A stretch of 64,000 bases of DNA from Cornus controversa (taxonomy: Eukaryota > Streptophyta > Magnoliopsida > Cornales > Cornaceae). Position 1 is the stretch's first letter. Each line of letters starts with the position of its first letter. Of this stretch, positions 46,646-58,127 are shown piece after piece. The stretch covers positions 17,472,501-17,536,500 of the forward strand of contig CM048846.1 of assembly GCA_026545225.1 (NCBI GenBank), written 5' to 3'. The notes below the pieces were generated by a model, which saw only the letters and a program-made list of their open reading frames with translations, searched no databases and had not been told where the DNA came from. A program made the position numbers and the translations under genes.

Positions 46646-49600
46646 AGAAAAATAAAAGTTGGTTAGTGTTATTAAACCTAAAATTCTTTGGATGCATTAA
46701 CTCGATACAATAAGTGAACAAGATGAACTCAATGAGAACAAAAATCTCGTGTCCTTAAATGCATTTAATGATAGTGGTGGGGATGCATTGGATAAGACTA
46801 CATTCTCGGTATAATAAGTGAACAAGATGAGCTCAACGAGAACATAAATTCATGTGAAAAACGTGTTCACAGCGAGATATGACCTCTCAATTACAATAAG
46901 AGTATTGCATCTACACAAGAGTTACCTCATGAGATTATATCTCTCTCAATCTAATTTGTCTCAACCTGTAACACAGCAGAAGCTTAATTTTACTTACCAT
47001 GGGCTTTTAAGTAGAACACATGAACTCTCAATACTTAACAATGCATTTTAAGCTCACATTCAGGTTTCGGTCAATTGATGGATGTCCCACCAGCTGGCTA
47101 AAACTTGGGCAATTCATCGGCTGGCTACCCTTCAGCTTCGGTCGGCCAAAACAAGTACCTGTAGAGTTTGCAATTGCAAACATTAGATATCTCATTATTT
47201 CTGTTGGCTGAAATATGTTTCAGCCAACTGAAACTCTCCAGACCCTGTTTCTCATTGTTTTCAAACCCCAATTTATCCTCTACAAGATTCATAGCTCAAA
47301 GAAAATTATTCTATATATCATTTCCTTTATTTCTACAATTTTCTCCTTCATCAAACATGTAAAAATCATTAAGAGATGGAACTCCTCACATACACAACAC
47401 TTAACTCATTTCATACTTTCTCGACTCAACCATTCCTCATTGACATGCTTAATTGAACATTTTAAGGAATTACAAAATCATCATCCTCATCATCTAACAT
47501 TCTACCATACTCAAACATACATATAGAGTATGAAATCGAAAAACACAATTATAACATGTTCTTGAAATATAAAGGGGTCTTATACATGCCCAACACGCAT
47601 ATTGTCCATAATCCGGACATGCACTCAAATAAAGCAATAAGAAGTCTTTAAATGAAACCTCATTTTCGCTTCACGCCAATACTCTATTGGGGAGACTCCA
47701 TCACTTCCTTTTCATTTCTTGAAAAGAGTTAATCCTCATGGAATAAGCAACCACACGGTCAGTAAGAATGTCTAAAACACAATTCTGCAAATGTCGTGAA
47801 TACCACATAAATATACATTTACATTTAATCATGTTAATCAAATATCCACATACCACAACCATATCATAAGTAACGTGTAAATGCAACATGATATGCACAA
47901 CTCCCTCATCCTCTCCACACATCCATTGATCTCTAATTTACCTTGGACAAACCCATCTCACCTATCCGAGGCTCCTTCGCCAAATCGCATCATAAGGGTT
48001 ACCTTTATCGGAATACCTCACTACAATTCATCAACATAAATTCCCTTCCTCCGAAAAATGTTATCCCTTTCAAGCCATTTGGATTTCATTTCAAGGTTAG
48101 CGTAAAGCCAACTCTGAAATAGATAATCAGAATAGACCCACAATTAACAAAAGTTGAAAATTAACACCTTGTGGCAATCAAATGTAGGAATTCTAGTGTT
48201 AAAGTGGTCATGTGCAATAGTGGTCACATGACATATGAGCTGATTGTTTTGACAAAAATATCCTTACGTATGTAACACTCTCAACTTCTCATTTGTAAAA
48301 TCAATTGTAAAGGATAAAATGGGTATTCATAAATGCATTTTCGTCAAAACAATCTGGCTATCAGAGGAGAGTAATTTGCAACTTTTGATAAATTGAGGGT
48401 GTGTTATAAAAAAAAAATAGTAGAAAGGGGTATTTACAACTTTTTGATAATATATGGTGTTTAATTTATTGCAATTTTGGTCTAATCTTTATGTGGAATC
48501 TAGATGTTTACTATATTTTAATTTACATTTTAAAATGAAATTAGGGAAGTATCTCAAATCCTTTCATTGCTGTGAACAAATAGATCACAAAATGATTGAA
48601 GTAGTAAATTATATATTTATAAAATACACTAAACATAAAACTTTTAATTTTTTATAAACTTTTGAACACTCACTCTCTCACCCAAAGAACCAATATTTGA
48701 AACAACAAACGAAGGTTCCTCCAAAGTGGTTCATGATTACAAAAAAAACATATATAAAAGGATTTGCTCACAATTGATAAAATCCCAAATGGGTACCACC
48801 CAAAAATAGTAGAATTTCAAGAACTAGCACATCAGTTAAGGTTTGGAGATTACCAAGGCCTGTGTTTCTTGAGTTGTGTGAAGATATAGAGATTAAACAA
48901 TGGTTGGATCCCATGATTATGTGATGGAGTTGATTTCTTTGAACAGAAACCTGCTTCTTCTTCTACTCGGTGTATTGATTCTTGTTTTCATGAAATAGAT
49001 TTGTGAATCTTCTTTTTCTTTACAAGTTTTTCTAATCCAATAGAAAGAGAGAGAATTTGAAAAGAGAGAAAGATAAAAACCAAGAGAGAAAAAAGGAGTA
49101 TACCTTAAGGATGGAGAAAAATTGTTCATATTATTTAAAAAAAAAATAGTTAATTGTTTGATGAGGTTCAAAATCTGTGGGGAGAAATGTTGAATTTGTT
49201 ATGAGTTTCAGTATTTATATCTTCCACTACCAAAATCTATCACCTAATAAAATCCTTCAAGATATATGACTTTTTGAATACACCTAAACTTTTTAGAATT
49301 TTTTAAAATCCTAATTGAATACATCCAAATTTGTATGGACTCTTTAAAAGTCTATGAAAGTCTGGATTGAATATACCTAAATTTTGTAAAAAAAATTAAA
49401 ATCCTAATTGACTGGACCCTACTTAGTGTCAATAGAGCGAGAAGTTATTCATTACCGCATGGATTCCTTACATATAGAAATTCCACCAATAACAACTTTG
49501 ATTTTTCCATCATAATAGAAAAAAAGTAAAAAATAGAGAGATAATATTGGTGAAATTTCTATAATCAAGAATCCTTGGGGTACTCCATAGTTTTTCCAGT

Positions 49601-51056
49601 AGGGCCATGATCAATAACGGGGAGAGATAGAAAAGAGCAGCAAACAATTTCTTTTGAATTTTTCTTTAAAAAAAATTAAGATTTTGTCAAACATCAGAAA
49701 ATAAAAGGAGAAAAAGTATTTTCCATGATTTGGTCTTCTTGAAAATTGCAGTTTTCGTAAAAATTGGATATTCTTTGATAAAAAATTGGATATTCTTTGA
49801 TTCTTTTTTCATAAGAAAAGACTTATTAATTAGACATTTTGTATTTTTGTTAACAGCTTTATTTTTATTTTCGAAAACAGGAATTTTTTTTACCAGAAAA
49901 CAAAACTAATGTCCCCAATCTCGAGAACACACGAACTCTTGTGCCTATTTGATTTATATATCATTTCTTGCTAACTCAATTTTCTAAGCCTCAATATCCA
50001 CAACTGAAATATAAGTATACAATTTCAAAAATTATTTGAATGAAGTCAAACAATTGCTTATTTTATCGATTGTACTTCATGTGTTTATCATCAAGGTGAT
50101 TTTTTTTTTTTGGCTTCAAAAGACGCATTTGATATTTTTCCTGCATTTTTATCGGTATAATACATAAATTTATACATAAAAAATTCTTTAACTCGTCCAC
50201 ACCAAGTATAAGAATTTTTTTTCCATCAAATTGATTTTCTTAAATTGAATCAGAAAATATAATTCAAACTAAATGATCTTTTACAATTAAATAATACAAA
50301 AAGTAAAAATCGAACCACCAATAAATACAATTGCGAAGTCGATCATTAATTGATGGTTCAATTTTCAACCACATAACCATTTTCTTTTACAATTAGGCGC
50401 GTTACGTACTCTTATTGGGCACTTCTGCGTAAAGCTGCATCCACAAATAGCTCCACGTTTGCAAAGCACTTTTCCGATGCTTATTAATAAGACCACCCTA
50501 ACCATTACAAGTGTCTTAAGACCATAAATAACCAACCTAATATGTGTTAGGCAAAAAGATTAGAAAAACTACTACTTGAATTAAAGTTGAAAGCAACGTT
50601 AATAAAATCTTTATGTTTGCCAACAAGACGCAATTTCAGCTGCCAGAACTTATGGGTGTGCGTGTGCATATTTATTTACATATTAAGCATGTATACTGTC
50701 ATGTGTTCTTGTTTCATATCATATATGAATGAGTGTGCATATTTATTTACATAATTAAGTGTGTACGCTGTCATGGATTCTTGTTTCATATCATCTCTGA
50801 ATGAGGTGGGTCTTGGACAAATAAGGATGAGTGTTAGCACCACTTAATAGTTTAAGTTATTAGGTCGGATCGCAACACCTAACCCTTGATAAAGTGATAT
50901 CCGAGGAGACGCAATCCTTGATTTGGTGTCACACCAAGCACAAAAGTGTCTCGATTTAAAAAAAATTAGGTATTTAACTATTTGTTAAAGAAAAAATAAA
51001 AAAGAATAGCTAGAGAGTGAGAAGAAAAAAAACATTTTGATACTATATACATATAT

Positions 51057-51093
<37 letters not shown>

Positions 51094-51550
51094 CTTGTTA
51101 ATAAATTCACACGCCTACTTGTCTCTGTGAAAATATAAATCATTAACCTTCTCTTTTGAGTGTGAGAAAGTACCACACAACTTCAGTGGTGTGTAAAAAA
51201 TACATATTATAGAATTAGACAATATAAGGTAGGAGTATTTGTATTATATTATATGGAATGATCAAAATATTATTAAATTGAATTGATGATATCCGGAAGA
51301 AAATTTAATCCATTGACAGTAATAAATATATACGCAAGACCTTTAGATGGTCATCATAAAATTAATTAACAATTCACAAAATTCACAGTAAATGCAACAG
51401 TCAATTCTTTGGGACCCCAAGGAAGTTGCCATGCAATTTCCTTCCCACCAGAAAAGTTCAAATACGTAATCAGTCTTCCCAGCTGCCAGGCAACTTCATT
51501 GCAAGTTCTTTCAGACACAAATTGCCATCTTACCCTCTTCTTTATATGAT
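46646..51550. other. long AT-rich intergenic region
   Basis: No supported gene. Contains a 71-bp direct duplication (50664-50805), a (TA)n tract at 51060-51092, and weak internal repeats of AATACACCTAAA-type sequence (49270-49410). Small ORFs show no recognisable family. Confidence 0.4.
50664..50805. repeat. 71-bp tandem duplication
   Basis: Two copies of a unit beginning GTGCATATTTATTTACAT and containing CTTGTTTCATATCAT, with few differences. Confidence 0.85.
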
Positions 51551-51558
51551 TATATAAG
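51551..51558 (+). promoter_or_regulatory. TATA box of the CML41-like gene
   Basis: TATATAAG lies about 50 bases before the ATG at 51602. Transcription would start near 51580-51590, downstream of the earlier in-frame ATG at 51569, which supports 51602 as the true start. Confidence 0.6.
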
Positions 51559-51601
51559 TCAGTACAGTTTGTTCTTTTTCTTGAGAGAACCAAATTATTT
51601 G

Positions 51602-52171
51602 ATGGAACCACCTAAAGTTCCCAAATCTTTTGGTTGCTTCCCTCACAAGGGTCTCAAAGGCCTTGGATCAAAGTCTAGCTCAAGTTTAAGCTCTCCTCAT
51701 TCCTCCAACACCTCTCCAATTACGTCGAAAAGTAATATTTCATGGGAAGATGAGATAAGAGAAGTTTTTCGTCACTTTGATCGCGACAATGATGGAAAGA
51801 TCTCTGCTATTGAACTTAGAGCATACTTTGGATCGATAGGAGAGTACATGTCTCATGAAGAGGCTCAAGGGGTGATCGAGGACCTTGACACGGACGGAGA
51901 TAACTCCATAGACTTTGAAGACTTTGTGAGGCTGATGAAGAGAGAAGGTGGTGGTGGTGGTGGTGGTGATCAGGATGATCTGAAGGCGGCGTTTGAGATG
52001 TTTGAATTCGAGAAAGGGTCCGGGTACATAACCCCTAAGAGCTTGCAGAGGGTGTTGAGTCGCCTAGGGGACTCCAAATCGTATGATGAGTGTGTGGCTA
52101 TGATTCAAGTGTTTGATACGGATGGCAATGGAGAGCTTGATTTTCATGAGTTTCGTCAGATGATGGCTTGA
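51602..52171 (+). CDS. CML41: CML41-like calmodulin-like calcium sensor
   Basis: 189 residues from the Met of MEPPKVPKSFGCFP, intronless. A Ser-rich N-terminal extension (about 1-46) precedes four EF-hands. EF1 loop 60-71 (DRDNDGKISAIE) is canonical. EF2 loop 96-107 (DTDGDNSIDFED) ends in Asp instead of Glu and has Asn at position 6. EF3 (about 135-146, EFEKGSGYITPK) lacks the first Asp and last Glu and should not bind calcium. EF4 loop 172-183 (DTDGNGELDFHE) is canonical. The blocks ELRAYFGSIGEYMSHE and FEMFEFEKGSGYITPKSLQ match Arabidopsis CML41, which acts in immunity-linked callose deposition at plasmodesmata; that role is inferred. A Gly run (116-122) separates the two lobes. An in-frame ATG 33 bases upstream is rejected because of the TATA position. 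Confidence 0.92.
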   Translation: MEPPKVPKSFGCFPHKGLKGLGSKSSSSLSSPHSSNTSPITSKSNISWEDEIREVFRHFDRDNDGKISAIELRAYFGSIGEYMSHEEAQGVIEDLDTDGDNSIDFEDFVRLMKREGGGGGGGDQDDLKAAFEMFEFEKGSGYITPKSLQRVLSRLGDSKSYDECVAMIQVFDTDGNGELDFHEFRQMMA

Positions 52172-52401
52172 GTCCTTGATGTTTCAATTTAAGTTGTGCA
52201 TGCAAAAAATCTATCATGTCATGCAGCTTAAGCTCCATCTTGAGTTGTAATTAAATGAGTTTGTAAATCAGATATATATGGTGGTTGTACTGTTTGATGT
52301 TTGTTAATGATCATTTTCTTTGTTCTTATTTCTTGAAAAAGTTTAGGAAATATATATAGACTTGCCTCCAACTAAGTAAGAAGATACTCTCATCCTGAGA
52401 C

Positions 52402-52460
<59 letters not shown>

Positions 52461-52797
52461 CACCACATCAGCTTGAGGAAATTTGGAAGCGTAGTATTGT
52501 TGATAGGAAAATGTTTGGAGAGTACGAAGGCCAACTTTTGGGTCACAAAGGACATGCTTTAGTATAATTATGCTGTCTCTGAAAAAGGTAGTTTGGCGTG
52601 ATGTAAAAAAGTTTTACCATTTGCAGGAATCTTGTGAGTGTTGGAGAGTGACTCCCTGTCATGACCACGAGAAATTATTAGGTAGCCAGGAATAATCTAA
52701 TCCCCATTAATCAGAGATGTTGTGCAACTATAAAACTAAATAAATATGAAATTTTAATGTATTTAATTTCTCTCCTAGTACTGCTCTTGTTCATAAG
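52172..52797. other. CML 3' flank and (TA)n tract
   Basis: Probable 3' UTR to about 52300, then a 55-bp (TA)n tract at 52404-52458. Nothing else recognised. Confidence 0.6.
52404..52458. repeat. (TA)n microsatellite, 55 bp
   Basis: The longest uninterrupted TA run in the window. Confidence 0.92.
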
Positions 52798-53387
52798 TGT
52801 TATATTTGACTCCGATTTTGAAATGTATGACGTGGATAAGAGATAAATTTTGACTAAGACTTTTTTATCTTCTGATAAGTTTGAAAAATGAAGAGCCAAT
52901 GGATATGTTCTCATTTGACAGTTCTAAATTCAGATACATCCAGGTACCAGGTACGTAATTAATACCCTCTAAAATGATTTTACAACTTTAAAAGTCCTTC
53001 GATTTTTGACTTAATCGTCGGAGCGTAGTCGGCCGGCAACATACCGGTGTCCTTCCGATTATCCTTCTCTTGTCCTACTACAGCCGGGAAAGACCCTCCT
53101 GCAGGCCACAATCCTCCAGCCGGGCAGGACCCCTCCTGCCGGCCACAACCCCCCAGTCGGGTAGGATCTGCCTGTCGCCCTAGACCTTACCGGTCACAGT
53201 CTGCCTATAGCAGGAGAAGGAGGCATGCAACCTCCTAGTCAAGGAGACTTCCTTAGGCTAGTCGATCTAGAAGGGAATGATGTTGGGAGAGACAGTGAGG
53301 TTCTGGCAGACGACGCAGCCTATAGCCGGGTAAGAAGCAATTGAGATGGGACAAATCTCATTCACCTAATCTCACCTAAAAGAGCTC

Positions 53388-54140
53388 GTGCTCATGGGGA
53401 TTCGGGGTTTCAGGGCTCGTACTCACGGAGATTCAGGGCACCCAGGGGAAACTACCTATTATGATATGGAGATACAGGACCTTAGAGCTAAGGTAGAGAG
53501 TATGACTCACGCCATTAAGGGAAAATGCCTTGCTACAGTAGAGGATCTAATCCAACAGACCAACCTTCCATTTACCACTAGAGTAATGAATTGTCCTTTA
53601 CCCAACAAGTTCAAGATGCCCACCCTTGAAAACTTTGACCAGACCAAGGACCTGCTAGACCATCTGGAGACCTATAAAGCTCTGATGTACCTCCAGGGAG
53701 TACTAAGTGAAATCATGTGTAGAGCATTTTCCACTACATTGAAAGGTTCTGCCCCAGCATGGTTTAACAACTTGAAACATGCGTCTATACATTCCTTCAA
53801 AGAGTTAAGCCAGTTGTTTGTAAACAATTTCATTGTCGCCAGAAAACACAGAAACCCTGCCACTTATCTTTTGAACGTAAGGCAGACCAAGGAAAAATTG
53901 TTACGAGACTACATCAATTGGTTTAACAGGGAGATGTTGCAAGTCAATGCTTTGGACAATAAGGTAGGAGTTATCGTGTTCATAGGAGGCCTGCAGCCCT
54001 CAAAATTATTGTACTCAATCTCTAAACATCCACTAGAAAGTATGTTATAGCTACTCATAAATGCCCAGAAATACATGAATGCTGAGGATGCCCTAAATGC
54101 GCGGAGGGAAAAAGGAGATGGTGACAGAAAGCCAGCCAAG
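53388..54140 (+). pseudogene. Tat-type gag with a premature stop
   Basis: From 53388 to a TAG at 54048-54050 the frame is open. It contains YYDMEIQDLRAKVESM, LPNKFKMPTLENFD, DHLETYKALMYLQGV and SAPAWFNNLKHASIHSF, then LLRDYINWFNREMLQVN. Past the stop the same frame continues with NAQKYMNAEDALNARR to about 54140. It is shorter at the N-terminus than the intact Gag at 4808-5821, because the leader part is out of frame. Confidence 0.82.
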
Positions 54141-54149
54141 TAAGTAAAG

Positions 54150-54560
54150 ACCAGTCTTTAAAAAATCAGCTAAGGAAGGCCAAGGAGGCCTGCCAAGGGC
54201 CTTCCTCTAAGGGCCTTCCTTAAAAGGCCTTCCTCTAGAGGCCTTCCTCTAAGGGCATTCCTCTAAAGGCATACCTCAAAAAGGCCCCCCTAGAAAGGCC
54301 TTCCTCTAAGGGCCTTCCTCAATAAGCTTTCCTTTAAAGGCCTTCCTCTAAAGGTCTTCCTCAAAGGGTTTTCCTCTAAGGGCCTTCCTCAAGAGGCCTT
54401 CCTCTAAGTGTCTTCCTAAAAAAGGCCTCCCTCAAAAGGTCTTCCTTTAAAGGCCTCCCTTAAAAGGCCTCACTCAAAGGTCGCTCTCAAAGGGCAAAGG
54501 TCATCTTCAAAGGCTGCCACCAAAAGCTAGCTAAGGCCGGCCCTCAAAAGCTGGCTAAGG
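54150..54560 (+). repeat. short tandem repeat (AAGGCCTTCCTCTAAGGG-like)
   Basis: More than twenty 18-20-bp units with drift, located between gag and the pol tail. Shared with 29580-29860, absent from the element at 4247-8110. Confidence 0.8.
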
Positions 54561-54677
54561 CTAGTCCCCAAAGTTGTCTATATACAGTTTTGAATACTCT
54601 TTTCAAGCTCTACAATCACCATTATTTAAGCAAAGAAAAATTTAAAAAATATCAAGCAGAGGAGTTTTTAACCTGAA

Positions 54678-54863
54678 GACCTAGTCATCTGTGAAGTAAC
54701 TCAGGTGATCAAACCCCCAGGCATCAATGAATCGACTCCTAACTGGGAAGGCCTTTACAGACTTATCCAAACTCAACAAGAGGGGGCATATTGGTTGGAA
54801 ACATTGAAGGGGAGGCAGTTGGCCCATCCTTGGAATGTCGAGTATCTGAGAAAATACTATTAG
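54678..54863 (+). pseudogene. integrase C-terminal tail of Tat pol
   Basis: An open frame reads DLVICEVTQVIKPPG, then PNWEGLYRLIQTQQEGAYWL and ETLKGRQLAHPWNVEYLRKY with a stop at 54861. It is the best copy of this tail in the window and shows the polyprotein ends here. No RT, RNase H or integrase core lies upstream. Confidence 0.82.
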
Positions 54864-55039
54864 TAAGACTTCTTTAAATTGGATTTACTTTAATAGTTCC
54901 AGTTGGAACTTAGTTTAGTATCGAGCCTTAGGACGATAACTCTGAGTTTTTTCTCGAATAACTCTCAATTTGTTACTAAAATATCAATAACAGTCCTTTT
55001 GTTTCAAAATATGTTGTTATAATTAAAACAAAAAGTGAA

Positions 55040-55960
55040 CAAACACCCCTATAGAGGCATTGCTTTACGGGGATACACCTCTAACAGAGGGCCGTTAATG
55101 AAAAAAGTGAGATGAATTAATTTCGAGAACATTGTCAAACAGCCCTACAAGGATACACCTCTAACAGAGACCCTTTAATGAAAACGATGGGATAAATTAA
55201 TTCTGAGAATATTGTCAAACAACCCCACTAGAGCACATCTCTTCAGATGACCTTTAATGATAAAAGCAGAATGAATTAATTTCGAGAATATTGTTAATCA
55301 ACCCCACGGGGGCACACCTCTGCAGAAGGCCTTAATGAAAAAGGCGAGATGAATTAATTCAGAGAACATTGTCAAACAACCCCATTGGGGCACACCTCTC
55401 AGAGGGTCTTTAATGAAAAAGGCATGATAAGTTAATTCCGAGAATATTGTTAATCAACTATACGGGGGCACACCTCTTCAAATGGCCTTTAATGAAAAAG
55501 ACGGGATGAATTAATTTTGAGAACATTGTTAAACAATCTCACAGGGGCACACCTCTGCAGAGCATCTTTAATGAAAAAGGCGGGATAAATTAATTCTGAG
55601 AACATTATCAAACAACCTCATTGGGGCACATCTCTTTAGAGGACCTTTAATGAAAAAGATGGGATAAATTAATTCTAAGAATATTGTTAATCAATCCCAT
55701 GGGGGCACACCTCTATAGAGGGTTTTTAATGAAAAATGTAGGATGAATTAATTCTGAGAACATTGTCAAACAACCTCACTGGGGCACACCTCTTCAGAGG
55801 GCCTTTAATGAAAAAGGCGAGATGAATTAATTTAAAGAATATTTTTAATCAACCCCACGAGGGCACACCTCTTCAGAGGGCCTTTAATGAAAAAGATGGG
55901 ATAATTAATCCCGAAACATTGTCAACCGATCCTACTAGGGCACAACTTGTCAAAAGTAAT
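55040..55960 (+). repeat. tandem array, about eleven copies of an 80-90-bp unit
   Basis: Units contain GGGGCACACCTCT, CCTTTAATGAAAAAGGCGGG and GAATTAATTCNGAGAACATT. Two alternating subtypes seem present (ending GTCAAACAACC and GTTAATCAACC), hinting at a higher-order repeat. Located in the retrotransposon 3' UTR. Confidence 0.88.
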
Positions 55961-56078
55961 TTTAGCAAATGACGGGTAAGTCTCGCAAAGGTTGTCGCAT
56001 GGATTTATTAAGAGCTATGCTATGAAGGTTTATTAATTAAAGTTTCTTAATCAAATGAGTCATTGCCATAATGGTTGG

Positions 56079-56452
56079 TGTAATGGGTCGAGCGCATGCC
56101 CTCTACCCAAAAGCCTAAGCTATTAGGTTATGTTGCATACCCACCCTTATATGCCCAAGTCTTTCCCCATCTGGATCCGATATGGGACAAAGTTAGTCCC
56201 TCTAATATTCTTCCCCAAAAGTCTAAGCTATTAAGTAGTATCTAGGCGGCAGCACCCGAACATTTTCGGGTCGGGCACTTGGCATGACACCGGACCAAAA
56301 ACTGAATTTGGCTCTGATACTAACTGTAATGGGTCAGACGTTTGCCTACTACCCAAAAGCCTAAACTATTAGGTAGTACTACATACCCACCCTTATATGC
56401 CTAGTATTTCTCCATCTAGATTTGATGTGGGACAAAGTTAGCCCCTCTAATA
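56079..56452 (-). mobile_element. second TRIM, 374 bp
   Basis: Two LTRs of about 128 bp (56079-56207; 56325-56452) enclose 117 bp. The target duplication GTTGG lies at 56074-56078 and 56453-56457. On the minus strand the right LTR ends CCCATTACA and is followed by GTTAGTATCAGAGC, an initiator tRNA-Met primer site with one change. The related element at 4247-8110 has the empty site (GGTTAGGGTGAGACC near 7592), which confirms the insertion. No coding capacity. Confidence 0.88.
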
Positions 56453-56951
56453 GTTGGGGTGATACATTTAGAGCTTGTTAGCTAATGTTCAATTCTTTTA
56501 AGTAACAATCATTTTTTTTATATATAAATTAGGTTCTTATATACCAACCCTGGGCTAGCTAAAGGGAACTGCCCGGCCAAGGGCCGACCAAAGGCACCCA
56601 AGGTTGAGCCGAAAGACAACAGGCTCCTAAAGCCTGGCCTAAGGAGCACCTGGCCAAGAGTCGAGCCCAAGTAGCCAGGCCAATAGACCGGCCCCTGCCA
56701 AGATTGACCAAGGGCTGGGCCCAAATAACCCAGCCCTAAGGAGCAGGGCAAAAGCCGGTGCAGGCTAGGTCCAATCACCAAAATCTGCTAAGGCCACTAG
56801 CCCTGGAGTCGCTAACTAGTCAGGGTTGAGTCCAGGATTTAAGGTAGAGATTACCAAAATTCCATGGGCCAAAGGTCCGTTTTTACATCCCAACGGGCTA
56901 GTTGATGTGTTCCTAAAGTTCGACAGACAACCCTCATGAACATGAGGTATC

Positions 56952-57430
56952 TGATAGAGTATTTGACTCCGATTATAAAACGTAGGACGTGACAATTGTG
57001 ATTTGTATAACGTGGATAAGAGATAAACTTTGACCAAGACTCTTACTAGGATACGTTCCCATTTAACCGCTATAAACTCCTACTATGACAAGTTCTCATT
57101 TGACTGTTATAAATACAGTATGACGTGGATAAGAGATAAACTTTGATTAGAACTTTTTTTATCTTCAGATAAGTCTGAAAAACTGAAGAGTCAGTCTCCT
57201 ACTAGGACACGTTCTCATTTGACCGCTATAAATACAGAAACGGTCCAAATACCAAGTACGCAATTAATATTCTCTAAAGTGCCTTTATAACTTTAAAAAT
57301 CTTTTCGATTTTTGATTTGATGATCGGAGTATAGTCGGCCGATACCACATCGGTGTCCTTCTAATCACCCTTCTCTTATCATTTTATAGGTTGGTGTTTG
57401 ACCAATTCAAAATAAATTTGTGTTTCATCA
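56952..57430 (+). repeat. 3' LTR of the Tat-type element
   Basis: 479 bp, TGATAGAGTATTTGACTCC to GTTTCATCA. It contains an internal duplication (about 56995-57065 and 57115-57195) absent from the other LTRs here, plus CTATAAATACAG. Confidence 0.82.
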
Positions 57431-57672
57431 ATTAAGTTTACGTGGAAAGAGGGCTTATTAGCTGGCGATATGAATGCAAAATTCTTAAAGCTGAAGCAAA
57501 TTTTAAGGGATCTAGGTAAAAAGTAAAGGAAGCATCAATGTGTGTGTATATATATATAAGCTTTGACCATTAAGCAAGATTGATAATTTTAATTACTAAC
57601 CTTTTCTCTCTTTCTTGACCATGATGGGGTTTAGGGAGACTACAAAAGGTAATGATTGAATTAAGCTGGAAT

Positions 57673-57722
<50 letters not shown>
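57431..57722. other. short spacer with (TA)n(GA)n
   Basis: No gene recognised. Ends in a compound TA/GA tract (57672-57722) adjoining the hairpin element. Confidence 0.6.
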
Positions 57723-57727
<5 letters not shown>

Positions 57728-58127
57728 TTACAAAAAAAAATGAGAGATAATTTAGTTAGATGGATTTTCAATGGTTGCATTTTGATTAAATTTTGAGCCT
57801 CTCAGAATTTGTTAAAAAATGAGTACGTTAATCAAATGGTTAATAAATCTTTAATCGTTTTAATTTGAAGTAAAACTGCTTGGCTCAATGATACTCGATC
57901 AGTGGTACTTCATCATATAATTCTTTTTCACAGATCCTGGGATCTATATATATATATATCGAGTATCATTGAGCCAAGCAATTTTACTTCAAACTAAAAC
58001 GATTAAAGATTTATTAACCATTTGATTAACGTACTCATTTTTTAACAAATTCTGAGAAATTTAATCAAAATGCAACCATTGAAAATCCATCTAACTAAAT
58101 TATCTCTCATTTTTTTTTGTAAAGATC
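57723..58127. mobile_element. foldback element: near-perfect 170-bp hairpin
   Basis: Left arm 57723-57899 and right arm 57958-58127 are almost exact inverted copies (tip GATCTTTACAAAAAAAAATG). By eye they differ by one indel of about 7 bases and two substitutions. The 58-base loop contains a short (TA)n. No ORF. A transcript would form a stem of about 170 bp, a good substrate for small RNA production. No target duplication could be assigned. Confidence 0.88.

Larger units (their letters stand above)
52798..57430 (+). mobile_element. Tat-type gag-bearing LTR retrotransposon with nested TRIM
   Basis: The 5' LTR (52798 to about 53085) lacks its last part and has an altered start. The 3' LTR (56952-57430) is longer, with an internal duplication of the ACGTGGATAAGAGATAAAC block. 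Between them lie a Pro-rich repeat leader (53080-53220), gag (53388-54140), a short-repeat spacer (54150-54560), an integrase tail (54678-54863), a tandem array (55040-55960), a TRIM (56079-56452) and a GC-rich stretch before the 3' LTR. RT and protease are absent. Order and sequence match the elements at 4247-8110 and 23115-32200. Flanks ATAAG/ATTAA are not a clean duplication. Confidence 0.82.

Noticed and set aside
52793..57435. Target duplication ATAAG/ATTAA for the Tat element
   Set aside because: The two 5-mers do not match and the 5' LTR start is altered, so the outer left boundary stays uncertain.
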